A stretch of DNA of 64,000 nt, taken from positions 2,480,001 to 2,544,000 of the forward strand of contig VNWV01000003.1 in NCBI GenBank assembly GCA_009801085.1, written 5' to 3'. The position numbers were made by a program, and so were the translations under genes. Under the pieces are notes generated by a model. The model saw nothing but the letters and a program-made list of their open reading frames with translations, searched no databases and was not told the origin of the DNA. How positions within the stretch are numbered: the first letter of the stretch is position 1; each line of letters begins with the position of its first letter. Shown here piece after piece: positions 22,029 to 30,979 of the stretch. The stretch comes from Lasiodiplodia sp. COLG20. Its lineage: Eukaryota; Ascomycota; Dothideomycetes; Botryosphaeriales; Botryosphaeriaceae.

Positions 22029-23412
22029 ATGGAAATGGTTCCAACTTTGGACAATATCAACATCCCTATGGTTCTTATGTTGACCATTTCCATACTATTT
22101 CTTGCACTATTACAGATATTCTTTCGTCAGCCTGATGAAGCCCTAGAAGTCACTCAGGTACACTTCGTTCGCACGATTCTCTGAGACAGATTTTGACCAA
22201 GCTTACCCGAATTTGATAGCTCTTTGTCTATCCCGTCAAAGGTCTGCGTGGTTGTTCTTTGCAAAATGCCCAGACTGGGCCGTATGGCCTACTCGGTGAC
22301 CGAGTATTCTGCTTGCAAAGGGTATTTCGCGACAAGAACGACCCGTCCAAGAAACAGCACGAGACCATGTTTATCGGATACAATTTACAGCTGGCCCTCT
22401 TCTCAGTTACTCTTAATTTCGGTGCAACTGGCCAGGATTTGGCGAAGAGCGAAGTCGTTGTGACTTGGAACGGCCGCAATACCGACGTCGATTTGGCAAA
22501 GGATGTCCACACCCAGGACGTGGCTCGGTTTCCGCTGAAGCCCAGTATTGAAGGCCGAGATGAACTCGAAGTCAGCCTCCACAAGAGCCCAACCAAAGCA
22601 TACGACATGGGAGACGATATCTCCAACTGGTTCAGTTCCCGCCTGGGATGCGAAGTCAGATTGGTTTATATTGGCGACCGCTCCCGACCGGTTCTTGGTT
22701 CTTTGGCTCCCAATAGCAAAGATGGCCTGAGAAAAGCCGGGGTGATGAATCGACTCAGGTCGTGTCTCCCATTCCTGTCGTTTCCAGCAGAGCGGCTCGC
22801 TTTCAATGATATCGCGCATTACCTTGTCGTTACCGAAGAGTCGAATGACGACGTCACGACACGATTGGAACACGAATGCAAAATGGACATTAGAAAATTT
22901 CGACCGAACGTTGTTGTGAAGGGAGCATCAGGTCCGTTCGTTGAAGATTTTTGGGGCGAGCTTACATTCGAGAGCGGTATTCTGATGCCCTTGACTGCCA
23001 ACTGCTATCGTTGCCAGAGCATTACAGTCGACTACAATACAGGCAAGACTGCAGCAGATGACCAAGGTACTGTCTGGAAGAAACTGAACAAGTACCGGAG
23101 AGTGGATCAAGGCGCGAAGTACAGTCCCGTATTTGGACGCTACGGTTACTGCTTTGGTTCCTCAGTTGGTAAAAAACTCTCTGTCGGCCAAAAAGCATTT
23201 GTGACTCGTGTCAATAGCCAAAGGACAACTTTCGGTAAGATGTCTACCTGTGAATATGTCTTTGGCATTGCTTGCTGACAGAGCCCTACAAGATTGGCCC
23301 AGCTTGGCAAGCTTCGGTGTTAGCAAGAATGAAAGATAGCCCCGCCAGTCCGATGTCTGTGGAGACCAACAGTGTCCAAATATTTAGTGGAGGGGGAACA
23401 TCAACGATGTAA
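22029..23412 (+). CDS. Membrane-anchored MOSC domain protein (mARC-like)
   Basis: Three exons (22029-22157, 22220-23234, 23282-23412) give 424 aa, all junctions in frame. An N-terminal helix (IPMVLMLTISILFLALLQIFF) anchors it, as in mitochondrial amidoxime-reducing components. Then comes the MOSC N-terminal beta barrel (LFVYPVKGLRGCSLQNAQ, GPYGLLGDRVFCL) and the MOSC domain, with FRPNVVVKGASGPFVED and the Cys-bearing NCYRCQSITVDYNTGK, where a Cys usually ligates the molybdenum cofactor. Family members bind molybdenum cofactor and reduce N-hydroxylated compounds, or transfer sulfur. The last exon (PYKIGPAWQ..) is less typical than the rest, so the 3' splice choice is the least certain part. 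Confidence 0.85.
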
Positions 23413-23455
23413 GCCATCAATTCTAGGTCAAGATGAAAAATTGAATTTTTCTGGG

Positions 23456-24499
23456 TTACATCATGATCACAAACTTCCTTTTCTTATCCGCTTCAGCCTT
23501 GCTGTACGCTTCGACTACATCTTCCAAACTCGTTTTCTCCCAACCGCCCTCCAAACCTTGTCCATCGAGCAAATCAAAAGATCCGCTCGCAACCATACTC
23601 CTTAACCTCTCGCCCATACTCTCAACCGTCTCATTCAGCGAATTGCACCCCACAACGCTCTTCCCCATCCTGTAAAACTCCCTCATATCGATCCTCAACT
23701 CCCCCTTTCCCGCCACGAACACCAGCCTCCCATCCTTCCCCAACCTCTTCACCGCCGCGCCCGTCAACGCCTCGCTCCCCACCGCATCAACAACGACATC
23801 CACCCCCTTCCCTCCCGTAATCTCCCCCACCCGCTCCAGCATCGGATCGCCCGTCGTATCCACATCCCCGCCCGCCGCACCACCACCCCTCACGCCCCTC
23901 AGCACCTCGCACCCCTTCGCCCGCGCCAGGCTGACGGCCGCCCTCCCCACCGCCCCGTTCGCGCCCAGAATCAGCACCGTCTCCCCCGCTCGCACCCGCG
24001 CCCGCTCCAGCGCCAGTCCCGCCGTCGTCCACGGCACGCCCAGCGTCGCTGCCACTGCTGCAGCGTTGATGGCCGCCGGTACACGCGCTACGCCCGCGGC
24101 GGGCACGACGGCGTATTCGGCGTGGAAGCCGTCGGCGGTGAAGGCGTGCGTGTTGCCCGAGGTGCCGAAGACGGTTTCTCCGAGGAGGGAGTTAGCGTCG
24201 TGGTCGGAGGACGAAGAGGAAGGAATCGAAGAGTTGTCTGGCTCAGGCCGCGGACCGAGGGCGATGACGGTGCCGGCGAAGTCTCGCCCCGAGATGCGAG
24301 GGTAGGAGGTGTAGGGGAAGTTGCCTTGGGCGTTGAGGATGTCTGACGGATGGATGGCCGAGGCGAGGACGCGGATGAGGAGGTGGCCGGCAGGGGGGAC
24401 GGGGACGGGGTGGTCGTGGACGAGAGTGAGTGTTGGGGTTGAGGTCTCGTCCTTGCGGGTGAGCACGAGGGCCTTCATGGTGTGCGGGATGGAGGACAT
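23456..24499 (-). CDS. Zinc-less medium-chain reductase (quinone oxidoreductase family)
   Basis: A single exon of 347 aa; Met8 (24478) is an equally good start. Residues 8-150 form the GroES-like catalytic domain (MKALVLTRKDE, HPSDILNAQGNFP, SGRDFAGTVIALG). The Rossmann domain follows, with the NADPH site VLILGANGAVGRAAVSLARAKG-like segment near residue 190. The Cys/His ligands for catalytic or structural zinc are absent, placing it with quinone oxidoreductases, enoyl reductases and similar enzymes. The substrate is unknown. It is divergent from the MFS transporter at 24903, with a 400-bp shared promoter that carries a CGG repeat. Its GC is high in the central part. Confidence 0.88.
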   Translation of the reverse strand: MSSIPHTMKALVLTRKDETSTPTLTLVHDHPVPVPPAGHLLIRVLASAIHPSDILNAQGNFPYTSYPRISGRDFAGTVIALGPRPEPDNSSIPSSSSSDHDANSLLGETVFGTSGNTHAFTADGFHAEYAVVPAAGVARVPAAINAAAVAATLGVPWTTAGLALERARVRAGETVLILGANGAVGRAAVSLARAKGCEVLRGVRGGGAAGGDVDTTGDPMLERVGEITGGKGVDVVVDAVGSEALTGAAVKRLGKDGRLVFVAGKGELRIDMREFYRMGKSVVGCNSLNETVESMGERLRSMVASGSFDLLDGQGLEGGWEKTSLEDVVEAYSKAEADKKRKFVIMM

Positions 24500-24649
24500 G
24501 ATGTTGAAATTTGTGGTTCTTGGTATATGAAGAGACGGACCAACTGAATGAAGGCGACTTTGAACTTGGGTCGGAGAAAAATCATTTCAAGGAGGTTGTA
24601 GTCTTATATAGTCTGATTGGAGGAAAGGTCTCTATACTGGTAAGGTCTG

Positions 24650-24713
24650 TGCGGGTGATGCGGGAATTGCGGGATATGCGGAGCGGAAGCGGGTAGTGCG
24701 GGTATTGCGGAGC
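24650..24713. promoter_or_regulatory. Direct repeats of TGCGGGNNN in divergent promoter
   Basis: Units TGCGGGTGA, TGCGGGAAT, TGCGGGATA, a degenerate stretch with three more CGG triplets, then TGCGGGTAT and TGCGGAGCT follow each other at a 9-bp period. CGG triplets are the half-sites recognised by Zn2Cys6 proteins, and a gene for one lies at 26480-28222. The functional assignment is inference; the repeat itself is plain in the sequence. Confidence 0.55.
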
Positions 24714-24902
24714 TCTCGCATCAACCTACACGCTCCATATTGTTAGCCTCTCTGAGATAGATATATATATGTCAGCACAACCATTCCTTCAAACAGCTAT
24801 GCTGATTCGATCTCGCGTGTTGCCCACGCATTACTCTTTCACCCTTTCCAATCTCATCTTTCAACCTGAATCTCTCTTCCTCTCCGCTAGCCACACTTCA
24901 AA

Positions 24903-26456
24903 ATGGCCACCGACACAGCACCCGAGACAACGCCAGGAAACGCAGACATCGAAGCCCTCTCCCCCCTCGAACGCAGCACCACAACGCGCTCCACCTTCAA
25001 ACCCCCCACCTCTCTCCCACGTGAAATCCTCTTCGTCTCCCTCCTCTGCACCTCGCAGCTCCTCACCCAAGCCGGCCTCTCCCAATCCATCGCCGCCCTC
25101 CACATCCTCTCGCGCACCTTCGACGGCAACCCGAGCGCAGGCCAGCAATCCTGGTTCACGGCCGCCTACTCGCTGACCGTCGGCATCTTCATCCTCATCG
25201 CGGGCCGCGTCGGCGACGTCTTCGCGGCGCACAAGCGCGTCTTCGTCGCCGGCTACGCGTGGTTCGGCCTGTGGTCGCTGGTCTGCGGCTTCGCGGCGCT
25301 GGCGCGCAGCCAGATCATGTTTGATGTGTGCCGCGCGCTGCAGGGGGTCGGCCCGGCGTTCGTGCTGCCTAATGCTATTGCTATCCTCAGCCGCGCGTAC
25401 GCGCCCGGTAGGAGGCAGGAGATGGTGTTCGGCCTGTTTGGCGCGACGGCGCCGGGCGGGTTCGTCATTGGCGCGGCGTTCAGCAGTTTGTTGGCTGAGC
25501 GGGCGTGGTGGCCGTGGGGGTTCTGGTGCATGGCGATCGTGTGCGCGGCGCTGGCGGTGGCGGGGATGGTAGTGATTCCGAAGGAGGAGGTGGTCGAGGA
25601 AAGGACGGCGGGGCTTGAGGAGACGACGGAGAAATTCGGGACCTTCGAGCGCTTCGATGTGGCGGGAACCGTCACTGGGCTTACCGGACTCATTCTGTTC
25701 AATTTTGCCTGGAACCAGGGCCCGGTCGTTGGGTGGCAAACACCTTACACCTACATTATTCTCATACTCGGGGTCCTCGTTTTGGCGGTATTCGCCTTCA
25801 TTGAATCCCGAGCAAGGTTTCCGCTCGTCCCAGTAAGAAAGCTCTCCCGGAATGTCTGGTTCGTCCTCGGGTGCATCAGCGCTGGCTGGGCGAGCTTCGG
25901 CATCTGGGTCTTCTACTCGTGGCAGTTCATGGAACTTCTGAGAGGCAGCAGTCCCCTTCTTGCGAGCGCGGAGTTTGTTCCAGTTGCCCTGAGTGGACTT
26001 TGTGCCGCCGTTACGACCGGTGCCGTCCTCAGCCGCATCCCGCCTAGTGTGGTGATGATGATTGCCATGCTTGCATTTACTATCGGAAGCATTTTGATTG
26101 CGACGGCACCCGTTGGCCAGACTTACTGGGCCCAAACCTTTGTTGGCTTCATCATAATTCCATGGGGAATGGACATGTCTTTTCCAGCGGGCACTATCAT
26201 TATGAGCAGGACGCTGCCCAGAGAAGAGCAAGGACTGGCTGCCTCTCTTTTGAACACCATCATCAACTATTCCATTTCCATCGGTCTTGGATTTGCCGGA
26301 ACCGTCGAACGTCAGGTGAATGATGGTGGATGGAATCTGCTGGCAGGTTACAGAGGCGCCTTCTACCTTGGAATTGGCCTGAGCTCACTCGGCCTCGCTG
26401 TATCAATTTGTTTTGCATTTGTGCAGGTTTTTGAGTCCAGGAAACAACGCAGGTAG
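24903..26456 (+). CDS. MFS drug:H+ antiporter, DHA2 type (14-TM)
   Basis: A single exon of 517 aa. A polar N-terminal tail of about 45 residues precedes repeated hydrophobic helices. Family marks are the loop GRVGDVFAAHKRVFVAGYAWF (motif A), CRALQGVGPAFVLPNAIAILSRAY and the motif-C-like APGGFVIGAAFSS. The number of helices and the central PKEE loop fit the DHA2 family, closest in feel to aminotriazole-resistance (ATR1-like) permeases. It should export small toxic compounds or metabolites across the plasma membrane; the substrate is unknown. It is divergent to the oxidoreductase gene and convergent with the Zn2Cys6 gene (24 bp between the stops), a frequent arrangement for a locally regulated efflux pump. 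Confidence 0.93.
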   Translation: MATDTAPETTPGNADIEALSPLERSTTTRSTFKPPTSLPREILFVSLLCTSQLLTQAGLSQSIAALHILSRTFDGNPSAGQQSWFTAAYSLTVGIFILIAGRVGDVFAAHKRVFVAGYAWFGLWSLVCGFAALARSQIMFDVCRALQGVGPAFVLPNAIAILSRAYAPGRRQEMVFGLFGATAPGGFVIGAAFSSLLAERAWWPWGFWCMAIVCAALAVAGMVVIPKEEVVEERTAGLEETTEKFGTFERFDVAGTVTGLTGLILFNFAWNQGPVVGWQTPYTYIILILGVLVLAVFAFIESRARFPLVPVRKLSRNVWFVLGCISAGWASFGIWVFYSWQFMELLRGSSPLLASAEFVPVALSGLCAAVTTGAVLSRIPPSVVMMIAMLAFTIGSILIATAPVGQTYWAQTFVGFIIIPWGMDMSFPAGTIIMSRTLPREEQGLAASLLNTIINYSISIGLGFAGTVERQVNDGGWNLLAGYRGAFYLGIGLSSLGLAVSICFAFVQVFESRKQRR

Positions 26457-26479
26457 CAGCGGATAAATTCTGTATGCAT

Positions 26480-28168
26480 TTACGGTAATGCCAAGTCGTT
26501 CTGAGCAGTCAAGTCGGCATCGGTAAATGTGAACGGAAAAGGATCATTAAGAAAGACATCCCAGTCGATCCCGAGGTCCGTCATTTCCTGCGGCGTAAAC
26601 ATGTCGGTGCGTGGATCCGTTGCTGCATGTTCAGTGGCTTCATTGTTATCGTTCATGGCCTGCTCAAGGAAACCCAGTTCCCTCCTCTTCTTCGCCATAG
26701 CAGCCCTCACAAGCACTCGGGCAGTAGCTAACGCCTCCCTAGCCAAATGTGTTTCCAGTGCTCTCACTATGGTCTCTAAAACAGACATTGAGCCAGGAAC
26801 ATGGGAAAGGGCGTTCGGCGTATCTAGCGCCAACAGGACACAAGTGTACTGAAAGACTGCCCCGAGGATGTTCCACCACGGTTGAGCTCCTTGAATCAAC
26901 TCAGTGGCAGCTTCGAGGGCTTGGTTACCTATGTTGAGCAGAAGTTCTACGATATTGGTGGGGATGTTGAGCCCATGTTGTCGTAGCCGTCGAAAAAAGC
27001 AGAACGATACGTCGGCTTTCGTCATGCGGAGCATTGCATGACCAGCCGTAATTTCCGAAACCTGGCGCAGAGAGTTCATGAGAGATTCAGGCGAATCGTG
27101 GTTTGTTTGTGAAGTTGGTATAGTCTGAATGATCCGGATCCAGTCCGACATGAAACTGCCCACAATTGGGGTGATGGATTTGCAAGTAACGTTGGGAATT
27201 GAGATAGCCGTCCGCGAGTATTCGTACGAAATAATTTTATTCAATGCCAAAGAACACCAAAAGATGCGACGCCGACGTTCGAATTCTCCTGCATCCTCTG
27301 ATGTGTGCTGAACTGTCGCAGGATCATTGTGCAAACCGATTGCCTCTACGAGATGCATTGTCGTACTTGAAGCAAGCCAGGCATTATTGGGTCTCGTTGT
27401 GGCACGTAGATATATAGTCCGCAGGATCCAGCCAACAACCTGGTCAATGGATGGTCGTCGCGTACAGATCGGGTCTTCGAGAACCCGCTTGGCAAAACGA
27501 ATGATCTCGAGCTCTTGAGGATATGGTCTGATGTTGAATAAGGAACCAAGAGCAATGACCCCGGCCATGATTGCTCCAAAGGCATAATCGGCTTCACCCT
27601 CGTAGAACGCCAAACAGCGTGCAGAGAAGGATCTTTGGTCGACAACATCAAATATGGGACCAAGAATAGTGAAAAAGGTGCTTGAATAGATATCCAGGTC
27701 ATCCCTTGAGATCAGCGTGACGAGTGCTTGAGTATCTTCAGATATCTCCTCAGGCCGGGTTCCGAGATTCCAGCCAAAGGAATGCAGTGCAAGAGGCTGT
27801 TGAGATTCGAAGCTCTGGCCGAGACTTCGCGGAAAAGCGACGACGGAGCTCTGCCCGACGAAGCGTGATCTGGATGGATCAAGAATCCCTCGGTCAACAA
27901 GGGGCTGTTGTGCAGTTTCGGATCCTTCGTGGCCAGATTGTTCACCGTTTCGCACCTGTTGTGTTGATGGTTTTGCCGTAGCTGGGCGCGGCAAGAATGC
28001 TGCGGCCGGGCTATCATCCGTAGGAAATCGACAATCGTAGCCATACGCTACACACATGCCGCATGGGAAGCCAGAATCGCATTTCCGCTTGCGCAAGCGA
28101 CATGCCATGCATGCTTTGCGAGCACGTTGACGACTTCGAGTCTGACGGGATGACGAAATGGGGGGCAT
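26480..28168 (-). CDS. Zn2Cys6 transcription factor
   Basis: A single exon; I start at the Met at 28168 (562 aa), just ahead of the basic run RQTRSRQRARK, although the frame stays open to 28222. The zinc cluster is C-x2-C-x6-C-x5-C-x2-C-x6-C (ACMAC, RKC, FPCGMC, YDC) near residues 22-48, followed by a Ser/Pro-rich linker. From about residue 150 the fungal-specific regulatory domain is recognisable (IDQVVGWILRTIYLRATTRPNNAW-like segment, LHNDPATV, RRRRIFWCSLALNKIISYEYSR). The C-terminal end is acidic (DPFPFTFTDADL), a likely activation region. Convergent with the MFS gene, it is a candidate local regulator of the oxidoreductase/transporter pair. Confidence 0.92.
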   Translation of the reverse strand: MPPISSSRQTRSRQRARKACMACRLRKRKCDSGFPCGMCVAYGYDCRFPTDDSPAAAFLPRPATAKPSTQQVRNGEQSGHEGSETAQQPLVDRGILDPSRSRFVGQSSVVAFPRSLGQSFESQQPLALHSFGWNLGTRPEEISEDTQALVTLISRDDLDIYSSTFFTILGPIFDVVDQRSFSARCLAFYEGEADYAFGAIMAGVIALGSLFNIRPYPQELEIIRFAKRVLEDPICTRRPSIDQVVGWILRTIYLRATTRPNNAWLASSTTMHLVEAIGLHNDPATVQHTSEDAGEFERRRRIFWCSLALNKIISYEYSRTAISIPNVTCKSITPIVGSFMSDWIRIIQTIPTSQTNHDSPESLMNSLRQVSEITAGHAMLRMTKADVSFCFFRRLRQHGLNIPTNIVELLLNIGNQALEAATELIQGAQPWWNILGAVFQYTCVLLALDTPNALSHVPGSMSVLETIVRALETHLAREALATARVLVRAAMAKKRRELGFLEQAMNDNNEATEHAATDPRTDMFTPQEMTDLGIDWDVFLNDPFPFTFTDADLTAQNDLALP

Positions 28169-28222
28169 GTTTCGGCGATGAAGGGAATGTCGCGCCAGAG
28201 AATAGAAATAGAGGCATCCCAT

Positions 28223-28770
28223 GAGTCAGACGCGGGTGGGAAGCCCGACCGTTCGAAGACTAGCGTCCTTGCTAAGAATGCTGACTGCATAGAATGCATT
28301 AAAGCAGAACGTTAGTAGTTTCCACAACAATATATGACATGTCCGGAAAATCGTGCCGTGATAATTTCCCTTCTATTATGAGAAGTTATCACCGTGAGCT
28401 TGCGGACTGTTTCAACAAATCCAAATATATCACGTGTTTCCTATAGGGGAAAATCTACAAGATTTATTGACGACCTGATTTGCTCAAGTTTATGTAACGA
28501 ACTTAGCGAAAGTTCCAGCAGCGAACCGCCCAGCTGCAAAACCTTTAGCAGCATAATAACTGGTAAGTCTTGCAAATGTTAGCTTATAAGCAATACGGGC
28601 TGTCTGTCCTGTAATTGACCAACCTTACGGTGTAAGTCCTGTCCCCCCGACGAGAGATGGGACGAATTTTTTATGTGTGACGAGGCCGCTGCTCACCACC
28701 CTCAGCCTTGTATGTCCGTCTGATGTTGGGTGTTATAATAAAAAATTGTCATTTCACAATTCATCAATAA
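28223..28770. other. Intergenic
   Basis: Promoter side of the Zn2Cys6 gene, then AT-rich DNA up to the tRNA. No further gene is supported. Confidence 0.45.
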
Positions 28771-28886
28771 GAGCCGATGGTGTAATGGCTAGCATTGATG
28801 CTTCTACGATCACTTAGCCGAACATTCATTCTCAGCTAGTAAACGCTCGTTAGCATTAGATTCAGGTTCGACTCCTGATCGGCTCA
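28771..28886 (+). tRNA. tRNA-Arg(TCT) with intron
   Basis: The acceptor stem GAGCCGA pairs fully with TCGGCTC (28879-28885), discriminator A at 28886. The T arm is TCAGG-TTCGACT-CCTGA. The anticodon stem TGATG (28796-28800) pairs with CATTA (28854-28858, one G-U), leaving a loop CTTCTA plus one base with anticodon TCT. An intron of about 46 nt sits after position 37 (about 28807-28852). The variable loop of three bases is short. A run of T follows within 10 nt, fitting Pol III termination. Confidence 0.82.
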
Positions 28887-29139
28887 GCTTCTTTTTGTTT
28901 TATTTCTTCGTCTAACAGTTAAAATTTTGCTGTGACCAACTATGGAGCCGAAGGAACCGACGGAACCCGCCGCTCCAAACCCTTTTTCCCCCATAAGGCG
29001 GCCCGTGGTTCACATTAGCCTCAGTTCCGCTGGTACGGAACTGGAAGATGGCTAAAACATGCCCAGCTATGGTTAGCAGTTCAGACTGGTGCTTGTGATA
29101 CCGTTGTGGAAGCTTGCTAGCGCTACTCCGTTTTTCTTT
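28887..29139. other. Spacer between tRNA and hydrolase gene
   Basis: Short T-rich stretch and 3' flank of the minus-strand hydrolase gene. Nothing else is seen. Confidence 0.4.
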
Positions 29140-30451
29140 TTAAATCTTTCCCCACACCTCTTTCACAAAACCTTGGACAATCTCCTGAGTCTTCTTCTCC
29201 GCATCTGGCAGGAGTTGTGTAGCAAACATGCCCGCAATTCCCTCTCCATCATTTGCTTCTCTGTTGATAAACCACAAAAGGTTCCCCTTGCCTCCCCATG
29301 TCATCGTATTCTTGACCTTTCCGATCTCGGTATTGTCACTGCACACCAGCAGTCCAGCAAGTCCAATGTTCATCTGGGACCCCTCATTGATGAGCCCCCC
29401 ATTCATAGGCCCGGGGCCAACGTCCTCTTGGAAAGCTTTATGTGCTGCACTCCCTTCCTGTAGCTGAGGAGTAAACATCTTGTCGACTGTCTCCTTCTTG
29501 AGCAGTTTTGGTGATGGCTGAAGAAGATCCTGCAGGACAGCCGTATAGTCCGAAACGGTAGAATACAGGCCACGTCCACCCATGCAGTCAACAGGGGGGT
29601 CTGCGTGCCAAGTAGCGGCGGGAACAAAGTTCTCGTCGGTGTCGGAGCTGCGTTGGACTGTTTGAACGAGACGAGCCCGTAGGTCTGGACGGCGTGCGAG
29701 AAGGAATGTGGATGAATTCATTCCCAGCGGCTCAAAAATGTTCTTGATGAAGTAATCCTCAAGGACGCCTTGATCCGTTGAAGGGGCTTCTTGTTTGTTT
29801 TGCAACTGTTGCTTAAGCGTCAGTCGTTCGACCAGCTTGCCAACCCAGTCAGTTCCTCCGCCATATGCCCACCCTTCGCCTGGATCAAACAGCAGTGGCA
29901 GTGAGAAGCTCCTGACCACATCTGCAGTATAGTATTGTGGTTCTTCTCCACGACTCTGGCGCCACCGAGCGTGTACCGGGAATGCGGTATCACTCCCCAC
30001 GCCCGCTGAGTGGGTAAGAAGCTTGCGCAGCGTTATGGCCACTTTACGCTTGCGGTAGGAAAATTCGCCCTCCCCTGGTCCCTCAGACAAGATAGGTTGA
30101 GAGCATAGTTCTGGAAGATGTTGATCCAAGGGCTCATCGAGACTAATCAAGCCCCGCTCGACGCACTGCATAGCAGAAATGGAGGTGAGGAGCTTTGTGC
30201 AGGATGCGACGAGGAAAACACTGTCGAAAGAAACAGGGTCTGATTGCGAATCCAGGGAGGTCACGCCTGACGTTTTGGCAAATATTGTGGTCCCTGAGCT
30301 AAGTGTAAGTTTTGTGAGGCAACGAGACGTAGATTCAATGCTGACCCTTGCCGGTAATGGCCCGCATTGCAGCTCCGTGCAAGACGCGTGTGTCCTTGCC
30401 TTCATCCTTCAAAGTCGTGGCGCTGTCGAGAATGCTTGCAAAATCTCCCAT
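29140..30451 (-). CDS. Beta-lactamase-fold hydrolase/transesterase (LovD-like)
   Basis: Two exons (30451-30346 and 30293-29140) splice to 419 aa. The first exon begins MGDFASILDSATTLKDEG, the usual N-terminal helix of this group; the single open frame lacks it. The S-x-x-K motif SCTK is at residues 66-69, an HSAGVG segment follows, and the Tyr motif appears as YGGG in GEGWAYGGGTDWVGKLVE. A C-terminal WGGKGNLLWFIN strand is the KTG counterpart. This is the fungal class in which LovD-type acyltransferases and esterases fall. There is no signal peptide, so it is probably cytosolic. The gene shares only about 20 percent likeness by eye with the hydrolase at 3082. It sits between the regulator/transporter group and the 2-oxoglutarate-dehydrogenase pair. 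Confidence 0.9.
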
Positions 30452-30979
30452 GTTGTTCTATAAATAGCCAGATGGCAATTTTCTGTGTAGAAATGTCCGT
30501 TGTAGTATTATGGAAGAAATTCACAGCAGGTGTGACGCTCTTATTATATACCTCATATATGGAGAACTTGGATGAATGCATGGAATCCTTCAACCATTTA
30601 TTCCACCAACGAGCTCTTATTTCTATCACGCAACTTGTGAGTCACCGAGTAATTGTCTCACGTGAGATTCCATATAATAACGACTGAAGCGGGGTATAGT
30701 GAGTTCGCAGACCTGACTTCATCGATTTGTAAGCGAAGGATGCGATAACGCCAAGATCCCTGCTCCAGCAGCCCCCAAAATATTCGAGCTAGCCAAAAGC
30801 CCTGAGGTAGGGCATATTGTCATGACAAGAGGCAAAAGTCACAAGGAGTGAATGGTAGAAGCGCGAGAAAACACCCACCATTCCGCATATGTTTGCATTC
30901 AAAGAACAAGTATATGCCTATACAGGATTTTGGCTCTCGATGTAAATACGAAATTAGCAGAATATACGAGTATTATCTT
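30452..30979. other. Intergenic
   Basis: Promoter of the LovD-like gene and 3' flank of the E1 gene; AT-rich. No other feature is supported. Confidence 0.4.

Noticed and set aside
24861..26231. 456-aa antisense frame opposite the MFS transporter
   Set aside because: It is the shadow of GC-rich third positions; composition is low-complexity Arg/Glu/Ala and no family is recognised, whereas the plus strand is a clear transporter.
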